64,000 nucleotides of DNA, taken from Chloroflexota bacterium. GTDB taxonomy: Bacteria; Chloroflexota; Anaerolineae; Anaerolineales; Villigracilaceae. Every line of letters begins with the position of its first letter. The stretch's first letter is position 1. The notes under the pieces are model-generated. The model was not told where the DNA came from. It made no database searches and saw only the letters and a program-made list of their open reading frames with translations. Below are positions 25,301 to 32,447 of this stretch, one piece after another. The stretch covers positions 1 to 64,000 of the forward strand of contig JACRBI010000007.1 in assembly GCA_016234495.1 (NCBI GenBank), given 5' to 3'. The translations under genes and the position numbers were made by a program.

Positions 25301-26726
25301 AGCGGCCGGCATTAACATTAAAGGTCAGGTGCTCGACTGCGGTACCTCCGCCTGAAAGCCTCAGGTCAACATCGGCGCGCATGGGACTGATGCTTGTCAG
25401 CGTAATGTTTTCCGCCCAGCTTATTTCGCTCACATCGTTATAGTATCGCAGCGCATACCCATCAACGTCCGGGTCTTCATCACTGGCAACCACCACCAAA
25501 GGTTCATCGAGCGGTAGGTCAACCAGGGAATACGTGCCATCCAGCGAATGGGATTGTGTTCTGCCCGCCTCGCTCCCATCTGATACTTTCACAGCCCGCA
25601 CTTGAATTGCGTTGTGTATGGGATCTCCGGCAGAATCTTTGAGCGTTCCATAAATCGCTGTTCGGCAGGGTTCGTTAATGTTGATGCTCCCATTGATAAT
25701 GTCCGCTTTTACGCCATCTACATAGTCTTTCACTCCCAATGAAATATCATCATCGGTCTCATGGTACGGAGCCAGCCCCACGCCGCCATCAGTCAGGTGG
25801 TAGGTGACTGTTCCAGATGAAAAACCACCGTTGATGTAATCTTCGATGGTTTGATAAACCCCATTATCAAGATTCTTCATGGCGCTGGTGAGCAGTTTAT
25901 CCGATCCATCCACTGTGCCATTCCCGAATACAGAAAGATATTGATCCGTGTCAATCCCAATGCTCCATACCTCATGTTGTGAACTGTATAAAATGGCGCC
26001 ATTACCGGTTGGACCTGCCACCCCAAAAATGACATCGGCGCCGTCTTGCATCATATCTTCAGCAACCGCGGCTCCAAGCTCAGGGTCAATGAAGGTACCA
26101 GTGAAATTCATCAATACATTAACGTTTGCGTTCGCACATTGAGCGCCATTGCGGTATCCATCCATGAAAGCGGTCACAGGAGGAATATCCATTCCGCCAA
26201 TGGTGCCGATCACATTGCTCGTGGTCATCTTTCCTGCCAGAGCGCCCGCCAGATACCCGACCTGCTTTTCATCGAATTTGATTCCGCGAACATTGGGAAC
26301 TTCAGTAAATGAACCGCAGTCGACGCCTTCCACCGCACCTTCCCAACAATCGGGATAGGTGTAGTCAACAATTCCCCACTTCGTATCGGGGTTAGCCCTG
26401 GCAATACCCGCCAGACTGGCGCCGAAGAAATAGCCGACAGCGATGCACAATTCATTCCCATCATCCACGCACTGTTGCAGGAGCGCGGCATGGTTGCTGC
26501 CACTGACCTGATAAAGGGTGCCATCAACGCCGAGGTTTGACTCGGCTTGCAGCAGACCCTGATAGGCCAGCCAATTGAACCCCATATCGTCAATGCCTGA
26601 TTCATCTGTGATCAAGCCGACTTTATGCGGCAGCGGCTCCTGCGCAAAAACCGGCGCGGGGCTTCCCGTCAATGAAACTGCAAATATCAAAGCCATCACA
26701 AGGTTGAAAAGTTTATGAATGTTCAT
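19368..26726 (-). CDS. Giant secreted fusion: BMP-type and SBP5-type binding modules plus nine-repeat array, PKD, PxKF
   Basis: The 2452-residue product has a signal peptide (1-29). Residues 34-352 resemble the basic membrane protein (BMP/PnrA) binding fold: KVGLITDESGIDDMGFNW, GIKFDEKQVGYLAGALAG and GVAGPTGNGA. A carboxypeptidase-regulatory-like beta domain follows (about 352-460). Residues 462-700 resemble the C-terminal lobe of family 5 peptide-binding proteins (LLSDVAIRKAIAYGTERE, AARDLLTAAGW, QMADIGINVNV). Nine copies of a ~170-residue repeat span 705-2245, then a PKD domain (2247-2335) and a PxKF-type end (NGSTVPLKFEIF). No transporter genes are adjacent. Probably an extracellular ligand-binding or adhesive protein. 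The leader carries structured RNA copy 2. Confidence 0.8.
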   Translation of the reverse strand: MNIHKLFNLVMALIFAVSLTGSPAPVFAQEPLPHKVGLITDESGIDDMGFNWLAYQGLLQAESNLGVDGTLYQVSGSNHAALLQQCVDDGNELCIAVGYFFGASLAGIARANPDTKWGIVDYTYPDCWEGAVEGVDCGSFTEVPNVRGIKFDEKQVGYLAGALAGKMTTSNVIGTIGGMDIPPVTAFMDGYRNGAQCANANVNVLMNFTGTFIDPELGAAVAEDMMQDGADVIFGVAGPTGNGAILYSSQHEVWSIGIDTDQYLSVFGNGTVDGSDKLLTSAMKNLDNGVYQTIEDYINGGFSSGTVTYHLTDGGVGLAPYHETDDDISLGVKDYVDGVKADIINGSININEPCRTAIYGTLKDSAGDPIHNAIQVRAVKVSDGSEAGRTQSHSLDGTYSLVDLPLDEPLVVVASDEDPDVDGYALRYYNDVSEISWAENITLTSISPMRADVDLRLSGGGTAVEHLTFNVNAGRLLSDVAIRKAIAYGTEREAILKDAFIANGDTGEVVNNLVLPGMWYEASVVDPLLTVYDFNPPAARDLLTAAGWTDLDADGIRENAMNEELTLDFVTTSIVKRVTSANMFKSQMADIGINVNVTTYTGVDFFSGDPALSPLYSGDFDIAEFAWIIYDDDTLLSIHHSGDLQNLGGYSNTILDGYLDDAKSAKVAGSSVEFKENALNWQYESSDDLPALPMFTRVSSSVPVNSPNFQVRANYDQVEAWDWPLNSELTVRVYVSGTETPTADYTSDPATVTGPAPWGDPRNYVSFDLYNKFDIQPGSLVTVTNADGTLRKETIVTTLAFDVMDADTDTVTGFAPANANVDIWACDNQGNCTNRHVVASDPDGTWIANWGVWGPYPGEENTFDIVPGTWVDSIQNDNDGDGTMFGLSLPNPSIGVRANDDKVEGWQWTVDSIVTVTVDDPNTLAEPDVTRAVQVYEASWNPGEYRFDLNLSGVIDIQPGFVVRAVQGDVTKTLVVSPLAFTGMDINLDLVTGDAEPNSRVDVWTCDNSNCINRHVNADDGGHWTADFAHFGDEGDEQNTFDIVPGTWVDSSQGDEDGDSTMFGQNFPNPRVEVSYEHDWIQIRDFTRGGEVTYTIYDHQGGHALFGPVTGPVDSHGDGWISHNLHHTDLIPGNYITAVNEATSEEVSILIRDVNLDYIGVDDDRAYGTAEPNTTIELHISETQNQGFNLTAEVSSSGYWEVDLAAAGHPIDSYRYANANLYDAEGDSIIAQSAWIDSQVSTDSFGVTNFSKNADVTLTLYDAPGGTILYGPVIQRTEGSGNTWVNLWDYGIDLVPGNYIVAYDHTLNFTKSLEVEPFDFMELNAADDTVAGTAAAGEWVDLHVESLFSNWGQNALTDQSGQWFHDYGAENYNITDQMWANGWAVDERGNRSHDHTTGLPGIEASLADDWISGFNFSPDRQVRVRIYSSEGGSLLADVSINAWGNTQLNINYWQHGVDLQAGMYILAEDLETGKYAELTLAHLTFDGVDYDTNLAWGRAEPFSRVVIRANHLFDKFELTVDTDEFGEWFADFSSYGVSLNSDWDLRAMIYDLELDATVAQVPQPPVFTASLDGDWINGNNWTPNNNVSIRIYEAEGGASIGDTFTWGTDNYGNFNANLGNEGIDIQPGSYITVTDNYSGVVKTLSLPNLTIDYLDPVNDVAGGSAPADTRLSVDFNNQQENIQFDLFSESDGTWEADFAAHDFDLQPGSSGNVRTSDADGDVIQVNGYIFNPIINVRANDDRVEGWQWAAGATVTIEVSRAGESITRSAVVSPHAPWDSNSDPYFEYNFTQDPDRFDIQPGDVVTITEGITIKTMTVSPLTFTNVGLDTDIVTGVANPNADVNIWVCNNSDCNYNRHTKADSLGNWEVDFGNPGTRPDEQTTVDIRGGTWIDSSESDADGNSTMYGINVPNPTLTAFPENEAVEAWEWPDGTTVHLTIDDPATPQSPDLTREGVMAVTTWGDPRTYIRFDFAEEYNLEVGDIVTVTDGTTSRTHVVLNLSVTTANETTETITGQASPGSVVIVWPHEFGEATTETTTEADGIWQVDFTGRFDLVAGAGGRSQILDQAGNATAVDWYVKNPFLITFPENEAVEAWEWPDGMTVYLSIDDPATSQSPDLTREGVMAVTTWGDPRTYIRFDFAEEYNLKVGDIVTVTDGTIVRTHVVLNLSVTAANETTDTITGQANPGSVVIVWPHGYDQFATVQATTGVDGTWLANLTGLHDLVAGTGGRSQILDEAGNSTAVDWSVPFNQPPVAEAGGPYIVDWGEIFTLDGSGSTDPENNIISYEWDLDEDGQYDDASGVTVTTSFSQFGGHIIGLRVTDEGGLINTDTAIVEVLFWTLRGFYQPVDMNGVYNIVKNGSTVPLKFEIFAGNTELTDTAYIKSLTYAQTSCDATAITDEIETIATGSTSLRYDTTTGQFIYNWKTPKTAGKCYRVTMTTIDGSSLVAYFKLK
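20150..20994. repeat. Recent tandem duplication inside the 2452-aa gene (repeats 8 and 9)
   Basis: Bases about 20150-20490 and 20654-20994 are nearly identical, offset by 504 bases (168 codons). They encode the two last repeats (both contain FPENEAVEAWEWPDG and REGVMAVTTWGDPRTYIRFDF). Similarity at DNA level is far above that among the other repeats, so this unit was duplicated recently. Confidence 0.8.
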
Positions 26727-26760
26727 ATCGTCCCTCCCGAGGACTTCACCTTAAACAGAT

Positions 26761-26842
26761 AACCGGCCAGAAAGGCCGGTTTCGCTATTGACTCCCTGAT
26801 AACCCATGAGCGTCCAAGTTAAGTTATCAGATCACAGCCGCC
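26761..26842 (-). ncRNA. Structured leader RNA, copy 2 (class unassigned)
   Basis: Same architecture as copy 1: P1 (26823-26830 with 26796-26803, perfect 8 bp), pseudoknot partners 26809-26812 and 26783-26786, and P2 hairpin (26774-26781 with 26761-26768). Relative to copy 1, one P1 pair changes from C-G to U-A on both sides and one G-U becomes A-U; the loop and linker are unchanged. It ends 34 bases before the 2452-aa gene, which has GGGAGGGA as ribosome binding site. Confidence 0.65.
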
Positions 26843-26988
26843 AATCGCCATATGCAACAATGAGGCATCATGCAAGAGACTGTCACCGTGAATTTGACGC
26901 ACCGTTAAATCTGTCTACCAATAAATCCCCGCACCAATATCTTAGCAAGAATGGGCGGCAATTACAATAGGGATGTGCTTTTTCTCAC

Positions 26989-27017
26989 TTGACCTTCCCC
27001 CCGTCCCGTCCTACAAT
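26989..27017 (+). promoter_or_regulatory. Promoter of the SHMT-GcvT gene
   Basis: TTGACC (26989-26994), 17 bases, TACAAT (27012-27017), about 50 bases before the ATG. It lies in the divergent region shared with the 2452-aa gene. Bases 26843-26988 contain no gene that I can see. A weaker minus-strand promoter (TTGTAA, 17 bases, TAAGAT) may be there. Confidence 0.6.
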
Positions 27018-27068
27018 TCATCTGTCTGACAAATAGACTAATTGACTATTCGACTAGGAGACTAACTC

Positions 27069-30000
27069 ATGTCCGATTTTTTATTTCGCGGCGATCTTGC
27101 CAAGCTTGACCCTGACGTTTTCGATCTGACCCAACTGGAAGCTGAGAGGCAGGCGAGGAAGTTGATCCTGATCCCAAGCGAATCCACAGCGCCGATGGCC
27201 ACCCGTGAAGCGTTGGCTTCGGCGTTCCAGAATATTTATGCAGAAGGCTACCCTGACGAAGAGTCGCGTTGGATGACCGAAGAAGAAATTCTCGATTATC
27301 CCGCGCGACTTGCTGATTATCGCCGCAACGGTGACCCGCGCTATTACAAAGGCGTGGAATACGCGGATGCTGTCGAAGCCCTCGCCCGCAGACGCGCGGC
27401 AGAAGCCTTTGCAGCCAACGGCATCACAGCCGACCAGATCTTTGTCAACGTGCAGGCGCTTTCGGGCGCTCCCGCCAACAACGCGGTCTATCAAGCCCTG
27501 CTGAATCTCGGCGATACCGTCATGGGACTCAACCTCCTGCATGGCGGACATCTCTCACACGGCTCGTCGGTCAATCGCTCGGGGAAATGGTTCAAGGCTG
27601 TGCATTACACCATTGATGCGAATGAGAAACTTGACTATGACGCGATCCGCGCTTTGGCGTTGGAGAACAAACCCAAGCTGTTGATCGCAGGATATTCATC
27701 CTATTCATGGGTTCCCGATTGGAAGAAGTTCCGTGAGATCGCGGATGAAGTCGGCGCATATTTCCTCGCGGACATTTCCCACATCGGTGGACTCGTGGCG
27801 GCGGGAGTTGTGCCTTCGCCGCTTGGTCATGCGCATGTGATCATGTCTACGACTCACAAGTCACTTGACGGCCCGCGCGGCGCAGTCTTGCTGACAACAG
27901 ATGCGGCAATTGCCAAGAAGATCGACAAGGCTGTCTTCCCCGGTGAACAGGGCGGACCGCACGTGAACGTATTTGCTGGTTTGGCGTTGACCTTCAAACT
28001 CGCGCAGACAAAACAATTTAAACAGTTGCAAGCGCAGACCATCAAGAACGCGGCGGCAATGGTTGATCAATTCACCAAGCGCGGACTGCGTGTGCCGTTC
28101 GGCGGAACCAATACCCACATGCTGAATGTGGACTGCACCACTGTGGTCGGTGAGGATGGCACAAAATTAAGCGGCGATCAGGCCGCGCGCATTTTGGACA
28201 TCGTCGGCGTGGTGGTCAATCGCAACACCATCCCCGGTGACAAGAATTCGGCTGACCCAAGCGGCATCCGTCTCGGCACGCCGTGGATCACTCAGCGCGG
28301 ATTTAACGAAAAGCAATCCCGTCAACTGGCCGATGTCATTGCCGATGTGCTTCTGGCGTGCGCGCCTCACAGCGTGGACACGGTCAAGAAAGGCAAACAA
28401 CGCCGCGCCAAACTGGATTTCAATGTAATGAATACTGCCAAGTTGAAGGTTAGAAAGTTAGCAGAGTCTGCGGGCATTGATTTCAAATTCAAGAAGAGCG
28501 GGTATCCGCATTTCTATTATGTGGATGAAAAAGCCAAGACAGGCGTGTACGAATTAAGCGGACAGCGCATTCGTCAGGTTTTGGATTTCGCGGTGTCTTC
28601 TGATTTTTCGGCATTGAAGAAGGGCAAGACCCAAGTCACATCCATTGCTACACCAAAGGGTATTGTGAAGGGCTTGTTGAAGAACGTGGACAACAACACC
28701 TATCAACTGCAAGTGCCTGTCAAGAATGCTTCGGCAGTGGCTACCTGGCTGCGCGATCTTTCGGATGGATACACATCCTTCAACGTGGATGGGACAAAAG
28801 ATTTCAGCGCGAAGCGTATGGCGGGGCCGTTTGTGGTGAATGAAATCAAAACCAAATTAACGGCGACCGTTCCCCCACTCAAAGGTGGAGTCAAGCCCTG
28901 GTTCATCGGAGTCAGTTCTCAGGTCAAGGAAGATGCGCTTCCTTCGTTCGAGTGGAATGAATCCGAGGGCGAACTCAAGAAAACAGCGTTGAATCAAACC
29001 CATCGAGACTTGGGCGGCAGAATGGTACCCTTCGCTGGTTGGGAAATGCCTGTGCAATACACGGGAATTTTCGAGGAGCACCTTGCCACGCGCAATGCGG
29101 CGGGGCTGTTCGATGTTTCGCACATGGGCGTGTACGATGTGCGCGGCGCGGATGCGGCTTCGTTCCTTGATACGGTCTGCGGCAATGACTGCGGCGGACT
29201 GCTGCCCGGCGAGTCTTTGTATTCACACTTCCTGACCCCCGATGCGGATGTGATCGATGATACGCTCATCTATCGCCGCGGCTGGGACAATTATCTCGTG
29301 GTCGTGAACGCTTCGAACGATGACAAGGATCGCACATGGCTCGAAAGCGTGCGCGATGGCAAAGTGAAAATTGACAACGCCCGACCGTGGGCGCGGACGT
29401 ATGGCTACAATGCTGAAATCCGCAACCTGCGTGACCCGAAATCTGGTTCTGAAATGCGGGTGGATATTGCCCTGCAGGGACCAAAGAGCCGCGACACGCT
29501 GCTGGCAATGGGCGTGGACGATGCGACCCGCGCGCGCATTATGAAGTTGAAGAGAACTGAATTGTGCGATGCGGTGGTTGGCGGCTTTGACTTAATTGTT
29601 TCTCGCACGGGTTACACAGGCGAGAAGATGGCTTTTGAATTATTCGTCCACCCCGAACGCGCTGTGGACTTCTGGCTGGCGGTGATGAAAGCTGGTGAGC
29701 CATTCGGCGTGAAGCCCATCGGTTTGGGCGCGCGTGACTCACTCCGCACCGAAGCAGGCTTGCCATTGTACGGTCACGAAATGGGACTTGGCTCTGGCAA
29801 ATTTGAAGGCCGCGATCTCGGCGTGGCAGAAGGCGGATTCGGTTCCTACGTCAAACCGTACAAGCCGTGGTTCATTGGTCGCGATGCCTACGTGGCTCGC
29901 GAGAAAGAACGCAAGGGAGCGGTCATCCGCTTCACCTTCGATGACCAACGCGTGCGCATGGCGCACAACGGCGACCCCGTGGTGAATGCGAACGGCGAGC

Positions 30001-30176
30001 GCATTGGCTTTGTCACCTCCTGTGCCATTGATGGTCAGCGCTTTATCACAGGTCAGGCCTATTTGAATTTTGAGTACACCAAGGAAGGCACGCCGATTTT
30101 GATTCACCAGGGCGGCGTGATGGATCGTCCCGCCACGGCGGCTAAGGTGGTATCGAGGTTTGCAAAACTTAAGTAA
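27069..30176 (+). CDS. Fused serine hydroxymethyltransferase - aminomethyltransferase (GlyA-GcvT)
   Basis: The 1035-residue protein joins two one-carbon enzymes. Residues 1-450 are SHMT (serine + THF to glycine + methylene-THF), with ILIPSES, SGAPANNAVYQAL, the STTHKSLDGPRG PLP-lysine motif (Lys near 263) and GTNTHM. Residues about 450-635 are a linker or extra domain I cannot assign. Residues 635-1035 are GcvT (T protein), which takes the aminomethyl group from GcvH to THF: GGRMVPFAGWEMPVQY, LFDVSHMG, SRTGYTGE, LGARDSLRTEAGLPLYGHE. Both halves look intact. Fusion would pass folate one-carbon units between serine and glycine chemistry. No gcvH or gcvP is in the window. Confidence 0.93.
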   Translation: MSDFLFRGDLAKLDPDVFDLTQLEAERQARKLILIPSESTAPMATREALASAFQNIYAEGYPDEESRWMTEEEILDYPARLADYRRNGDPRYYKGVEYADAVEALARRRAAEAFAANGITADQIFVNVQALSGAPANNAVYQALLNLGDTVMGLNLLHGGHLSHGSSVNRSGKWFKAVHYTIDANEKLDYDAIRALALENKPKLLIAGYSSYSWVPDWKKFREIADEVGAYFLADISHIGGLVAAGVVPSPLGHAHVIMSTTHKSLDGPRGAVLLTTDAAIAKKIDKAVFPGEQGGPHVNVFAGLALTFKLAQTKQFKQLQAQTIKNAAAMVDQFTKRGLRVPFGGTNTHMLNVDCTTVVGEDGTKLSGDQAARILDIVGVVVNRNTIPGDKNSADPSGIRLGTPWITQRGFNEKQSRQLADVIADVLLACAPHSVDTVKKGKQRRAKLDFNVMNTAKLKVRKLAESAGIDFKFKKSGYPHFYYVDEKAKTGVYELSGQRIRQVLDFAVSSDFSALKKGKTQVTSIATPKGIVKGLLKNVDNNTYQLQVPVKNASAVATWLRDLSDGYTSFNVDGTKDFSAKRMAGPFVVNEIKTKLTATVPPLKGGVKPWFIGVSSQVKEDALPSFEWNESEGELKKTALNQTHRDLGGRMVPFAGWEMPVQYTGIFEEHLATRNAAGLFDVSHMGVYDVRGADAASFLDTVCGNDCGGLLPGESLYSHFLTPDADVIDDTLIYRRGWDNYLVVVNASNDDKDRTWLESVRDGKVKIDNARPWARTYGYNAEIRNLRDPKSGSEMRVDIALQGPKSRDTLLAMGVDDATRARIMKLKRTELCDAVVGGFDLIVSRTGYTGEKMAFELFVHPERAVDFWLAVMKAGEPFGVKPIGLGARDSLRTEAGLPLYGHEMGLGSGKFEGRDLGVAEGGFGSYVKPYKPWFIGRDAYVAREKERKGAVIRFTFDDQRVRMAHNGDPVVNANGERIGFVTSCAIDGQRFITGQAYLNFEYTKEGTPILIHQGGVMDRPATAAKVVSRFAKLK

Positions 30177-30198
30177 TTGGTAATTAGGGATTAGGAAA

Positions 30199-30238
30199 TG
30201 GGACGGCCTGAGGGTGGGCAGGCCGTCCCATCTTTTTT
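30199..30238 (+). terminator. Terminator of the SHMT-GcvT gene
   Basis: An 11-bp GC-rich stem (30199-30209 with 30220-30230) and 10-base loop are followed by TCTTTTTT. It lies 23 bases after the stop codon. Confidence 0.85.
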
Positions 30239-30264
30239 GCAAATGAGCTAAATTCATGTATACT
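30237..30264 (+). promoter_or_regulatory. Promoter of the PIN-GNAT gene pair
   Basis: TTGCAA (30237-30242), 16 bases, and a consensus-like TATACT (30259-30264), 54 bases before the ATG at 30318. Base composition turns AT-rich here. Confidence 0.55.
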
Positions 30265-30317
30265 ATTATCAATGTGTTCGTTTTGATTTTCTTAATCACC
30301 CAAAAGGGGTTTATGAA

Positions 30318-31841
30318 ATGAGAATACTTCTTGACACTAACATAATAATTCACAGAGAAGCCAGTAAAGTAGTGCAGAAAGAAATAGGCACGCTCTTTTA
30401 TTGGTTTGACCGATTGCACTATGAAAAATGTGTTCATCCGCTTTCGTTGGATGAAATTAAAAAATATCGTGATGCTTCTGTTGTAGAAACAATGGAAGCC
30501 AAAATAAAAAACTACGTCTTGTTGAAGACACAAGCGCCTGACACACTGCCAATCAAAAAACTTCGAGAAAAATACGATAAAGACGAAAACGATTCCATAG
30601 ATACATCATTACTAAATGAGGTCTTTTCTGGCCGTATAGATTTATTGATAACAGAAGACAGAAAAATACACAGAAAAGCTGCCGAATTAGGCATTTCCGT
30701 ACGTGTATTCACAATTGATGTTTTTCTTGAAAAAGTTGTTGCTGAGAATCCTGAATTAGTAGAATATAAAGTATTAGCTGTTAGAAAAGAGCATTTTGGG
30801 AAAATCGATATTAACGATCCTTTTTTTGAGTCATTCAAAAACGATTATGCAGGATTTGATAAGTGGTTCAACAAGAAAGCCGACGAGATTGCATATGTTT
30901 GCAACGCAGATGATGGCCATACTTTAGCGTTTCTATTTGTAAAGGTTGAAGATCAAAGCGAGAATTACTCAGATATTACACCTCCCTTTATTCCTAAACA
31001 AAGGCTGAAAATTGGTACATTCAAAGTTGTTTCAAACGGGTATAAACTTGGCGAACGTTTTTTGAAAATCGTCTTTGATAATGCACTATTGTTCAATGTC
31101 GAAGAAATATATGTGACCATATTCAATAAAACAGAAGATCAGGAAAGATTAATACATTTACTTTTAGATTGGGGTTTTCACTTTCATGGACACAAAAATT
31201 CTGCTTCTGGCGAAGAGCTAGTTTTTGTCCGAGATTTCACTCCAACAGCTAATATAAACAACCCTTGCTTAACCTATCCTTACTTCTCAAACCAACGGAG
31301 AAAATTCATTGTTCCGATATATCCAGAATATCATACCGAATTGTTTCCCGATTCAATCTTGCGTACCGAATCTCCAAAAGATTATATAGAGAATCGGCCA
31401 AATCGTAATGCTATAAGTAAAATCTATATTTCTCGTTCTATTGAACGAAACTTATCTGCGGGCGATATTGTTGTGTTTTATCGCACTCAATTTAATGGTC
31501 CAGCATTTTATACTTCTGTTGCCACAACCATTGGAGTTGTGCAGAGCATAAAAACTAACATCGGTAGCTTGGAAGAGTTCGTCCAGCTGTGCAGAAAACG
31601 GAGCGTATTTACTGATGATGAATTAGCTTCACATTGGAATTACAATGCTAGGAATCACCCTTTTGTCGTCAATTTTCTATACGTATATTCATTTCCTCGA
31701 AGGCTGAACTTAAAAAGTTTGACAGAATTAGGTATTATTGGGCAAGCCCCTCGTGGCTTCGAACCATTGACTGATATTGCATTTCAAAAATTACTGGAGA
31801 ACTCCAATGCAGACAAACGTCTTGTTATCCATCAAACCTGA
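30318..31841 (+). CDS. PIN - GNAT - EVE/ASCH-like fusion protein
   Basis: The 507-residue product has three parts. Residues 1-135 form a PIN-type RNase domain: MRILLDTNIIIHRE (first acidic residue), then a DENDSIDTSLL acidic site and LLITEDRKIHRKA near 110. Residues about 165-310 look like a GNAT acetyltransferase: GYKLGERFLKIVFDNALLF as the acetyl-CoA loop and LLLDWGFHFHG near the end. Residues about 370-490 resemble a PUA-like EVE/ASCH RNA-binding domain (GDIVVFYRT). No signal peptide. The gene is visibly AT-rich compared with neighbours and overlaps the next gene by 35 bases, so the pair is one unit, probably acquired by transfer. Confidence 0.75.
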   Translation: MRILLDTNIIIHREASKVVQKEIGTLFYWFDRLHYEKCVHPLSLDEIKKYRDASVVETMEAKIKNYVLLKTQAPDTLPIKKLREKYDKDENDSIDTSLLNEVFSGRIDLLITEDRKIHRKAAELGISVRVFTIDVFLEKVVAENPELVEYKVLAVRKEHFGKIDINDPFFESFKNDYAGFDKWFNKKADEIAYVCNADDGHTLAFLFVKVEDQSENYSDITPPFIPKQRLKIGTFKVVSNGYKLGERFLKIVFDNALLFNVEEIYVTIFNKTEDQERLIHLLLDWGFHFHGHKNSASGEELVFVRDFTPTANINNPCLTYPYFSNQRRKFIVPIYPEYHTELFPDSILRTESPKDYIENRPNRNAISKIYISRSIERNLSAGDIVVFYRTQFNGPAFYTSVATTIGVVQSIKTNIGSLEEFVQLCRKRSVFTDDELASHWNYNARNHPFVVNFLYVYSFPRRLNLKSLTELGIIGQAPRGFEPLTDIAFQKLLENSNADKRLVIHQT

Positions 31842-32184
31842 GTTTGCCGAAAAAATATTTCTAGGCATAAAAAAATACGAGTTTCGAAAGGCATTATTCA
31901 AAAATCGCAACGTGAAGAAAGTTGTAGTCTATGCTTCTGCGCCTATAAGTAAGGTAATCGGGGAGTTTGAGATAGAGCATATACTAGAACTTGAAACAGA
32001 ACTTTTGTGGAAACAAACCAAGAAACATTCTGGTATTCCAAAAGATTATTTTGATGAATACTTCAATGGGCGAAATATTGGCTACGCAATAAAAATACGA
32101 AGCTCTAAACTATATAGAACCCCTCTTGATCTCTATCAGCATTTCAATGTGAAATATCCACCTCAATCATTTATGTATTTATAA
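31807..32184 (+). CDS. ASCH-domain protein
   Basis: A 125-residue protein from the ATG at 31807 (GGAG 7 bases upstream, inside the previous gene). It begins VLLSIKPEFAEKIFLGIKKYEFRK, the standard ASCH opening with the conserved K..E.R surface. VVVYASAPISKVIGEFEI follows, the core strands of the PUA-like fold. ASCH proteins bind RNA; some are ribonucleases, and YqfB hydrolyses N4-acetylcytidine. Pairing with a GNAT domain upstream suggests a modify/undo or toxin/antidote pair, but this is inference. AT-rich like its partner. Confidence 0.8.
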   Translation: MQTNVLLSIKPEFAEKIFLGIKKYEFRKALFKNRNVKKVVVYASAPISKVIGEFEIEHILELETELLWKQTKKHSGIPKDYFDEYFNGRNIGYAIKIRSSKLYRTPLDLYQHFNVKYPPQSFMYL

Positions 32185-32447
32185 AATAGAATATCCTAAA
32201 TTACGAGTTGAAACTCGCCCCGATCAAGATAATTTTTGAGATGGGTGATTGACCTCTCCCTGACTAGCGTCACAATCGGCATGTTGACTTGTCCCTTTGC
32301 GAAGCACCCTGTGGGCTCCTAAAGGAGAGGGCATTTTGTTTCTGTCCGCGGGGCGGAGAGAATATGTACCGAGTGTGCCTTTATGTTCAAAGTCAACGGC
32401 GGAGGATAAGAACAGGGTTGGGGTAAAATACAGGCAGGAGTAAGAAA
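32185..32447. other. Gene-free spacer
   Basis: No plausible open reading frame. A CTCTCC / GGAGAG pairing across about 32252-32328 is possible but weak. The composition moves from the AT-rich island back to the window average, so this may be the island border. Confidence 0.4.

Noticed and set aside
19090-26850. CRISPR array suggested by two identical ~80-base units
   Set aside because: Only two copies, 7.7 kb apart, each before a gene; no spacers or cas genes.
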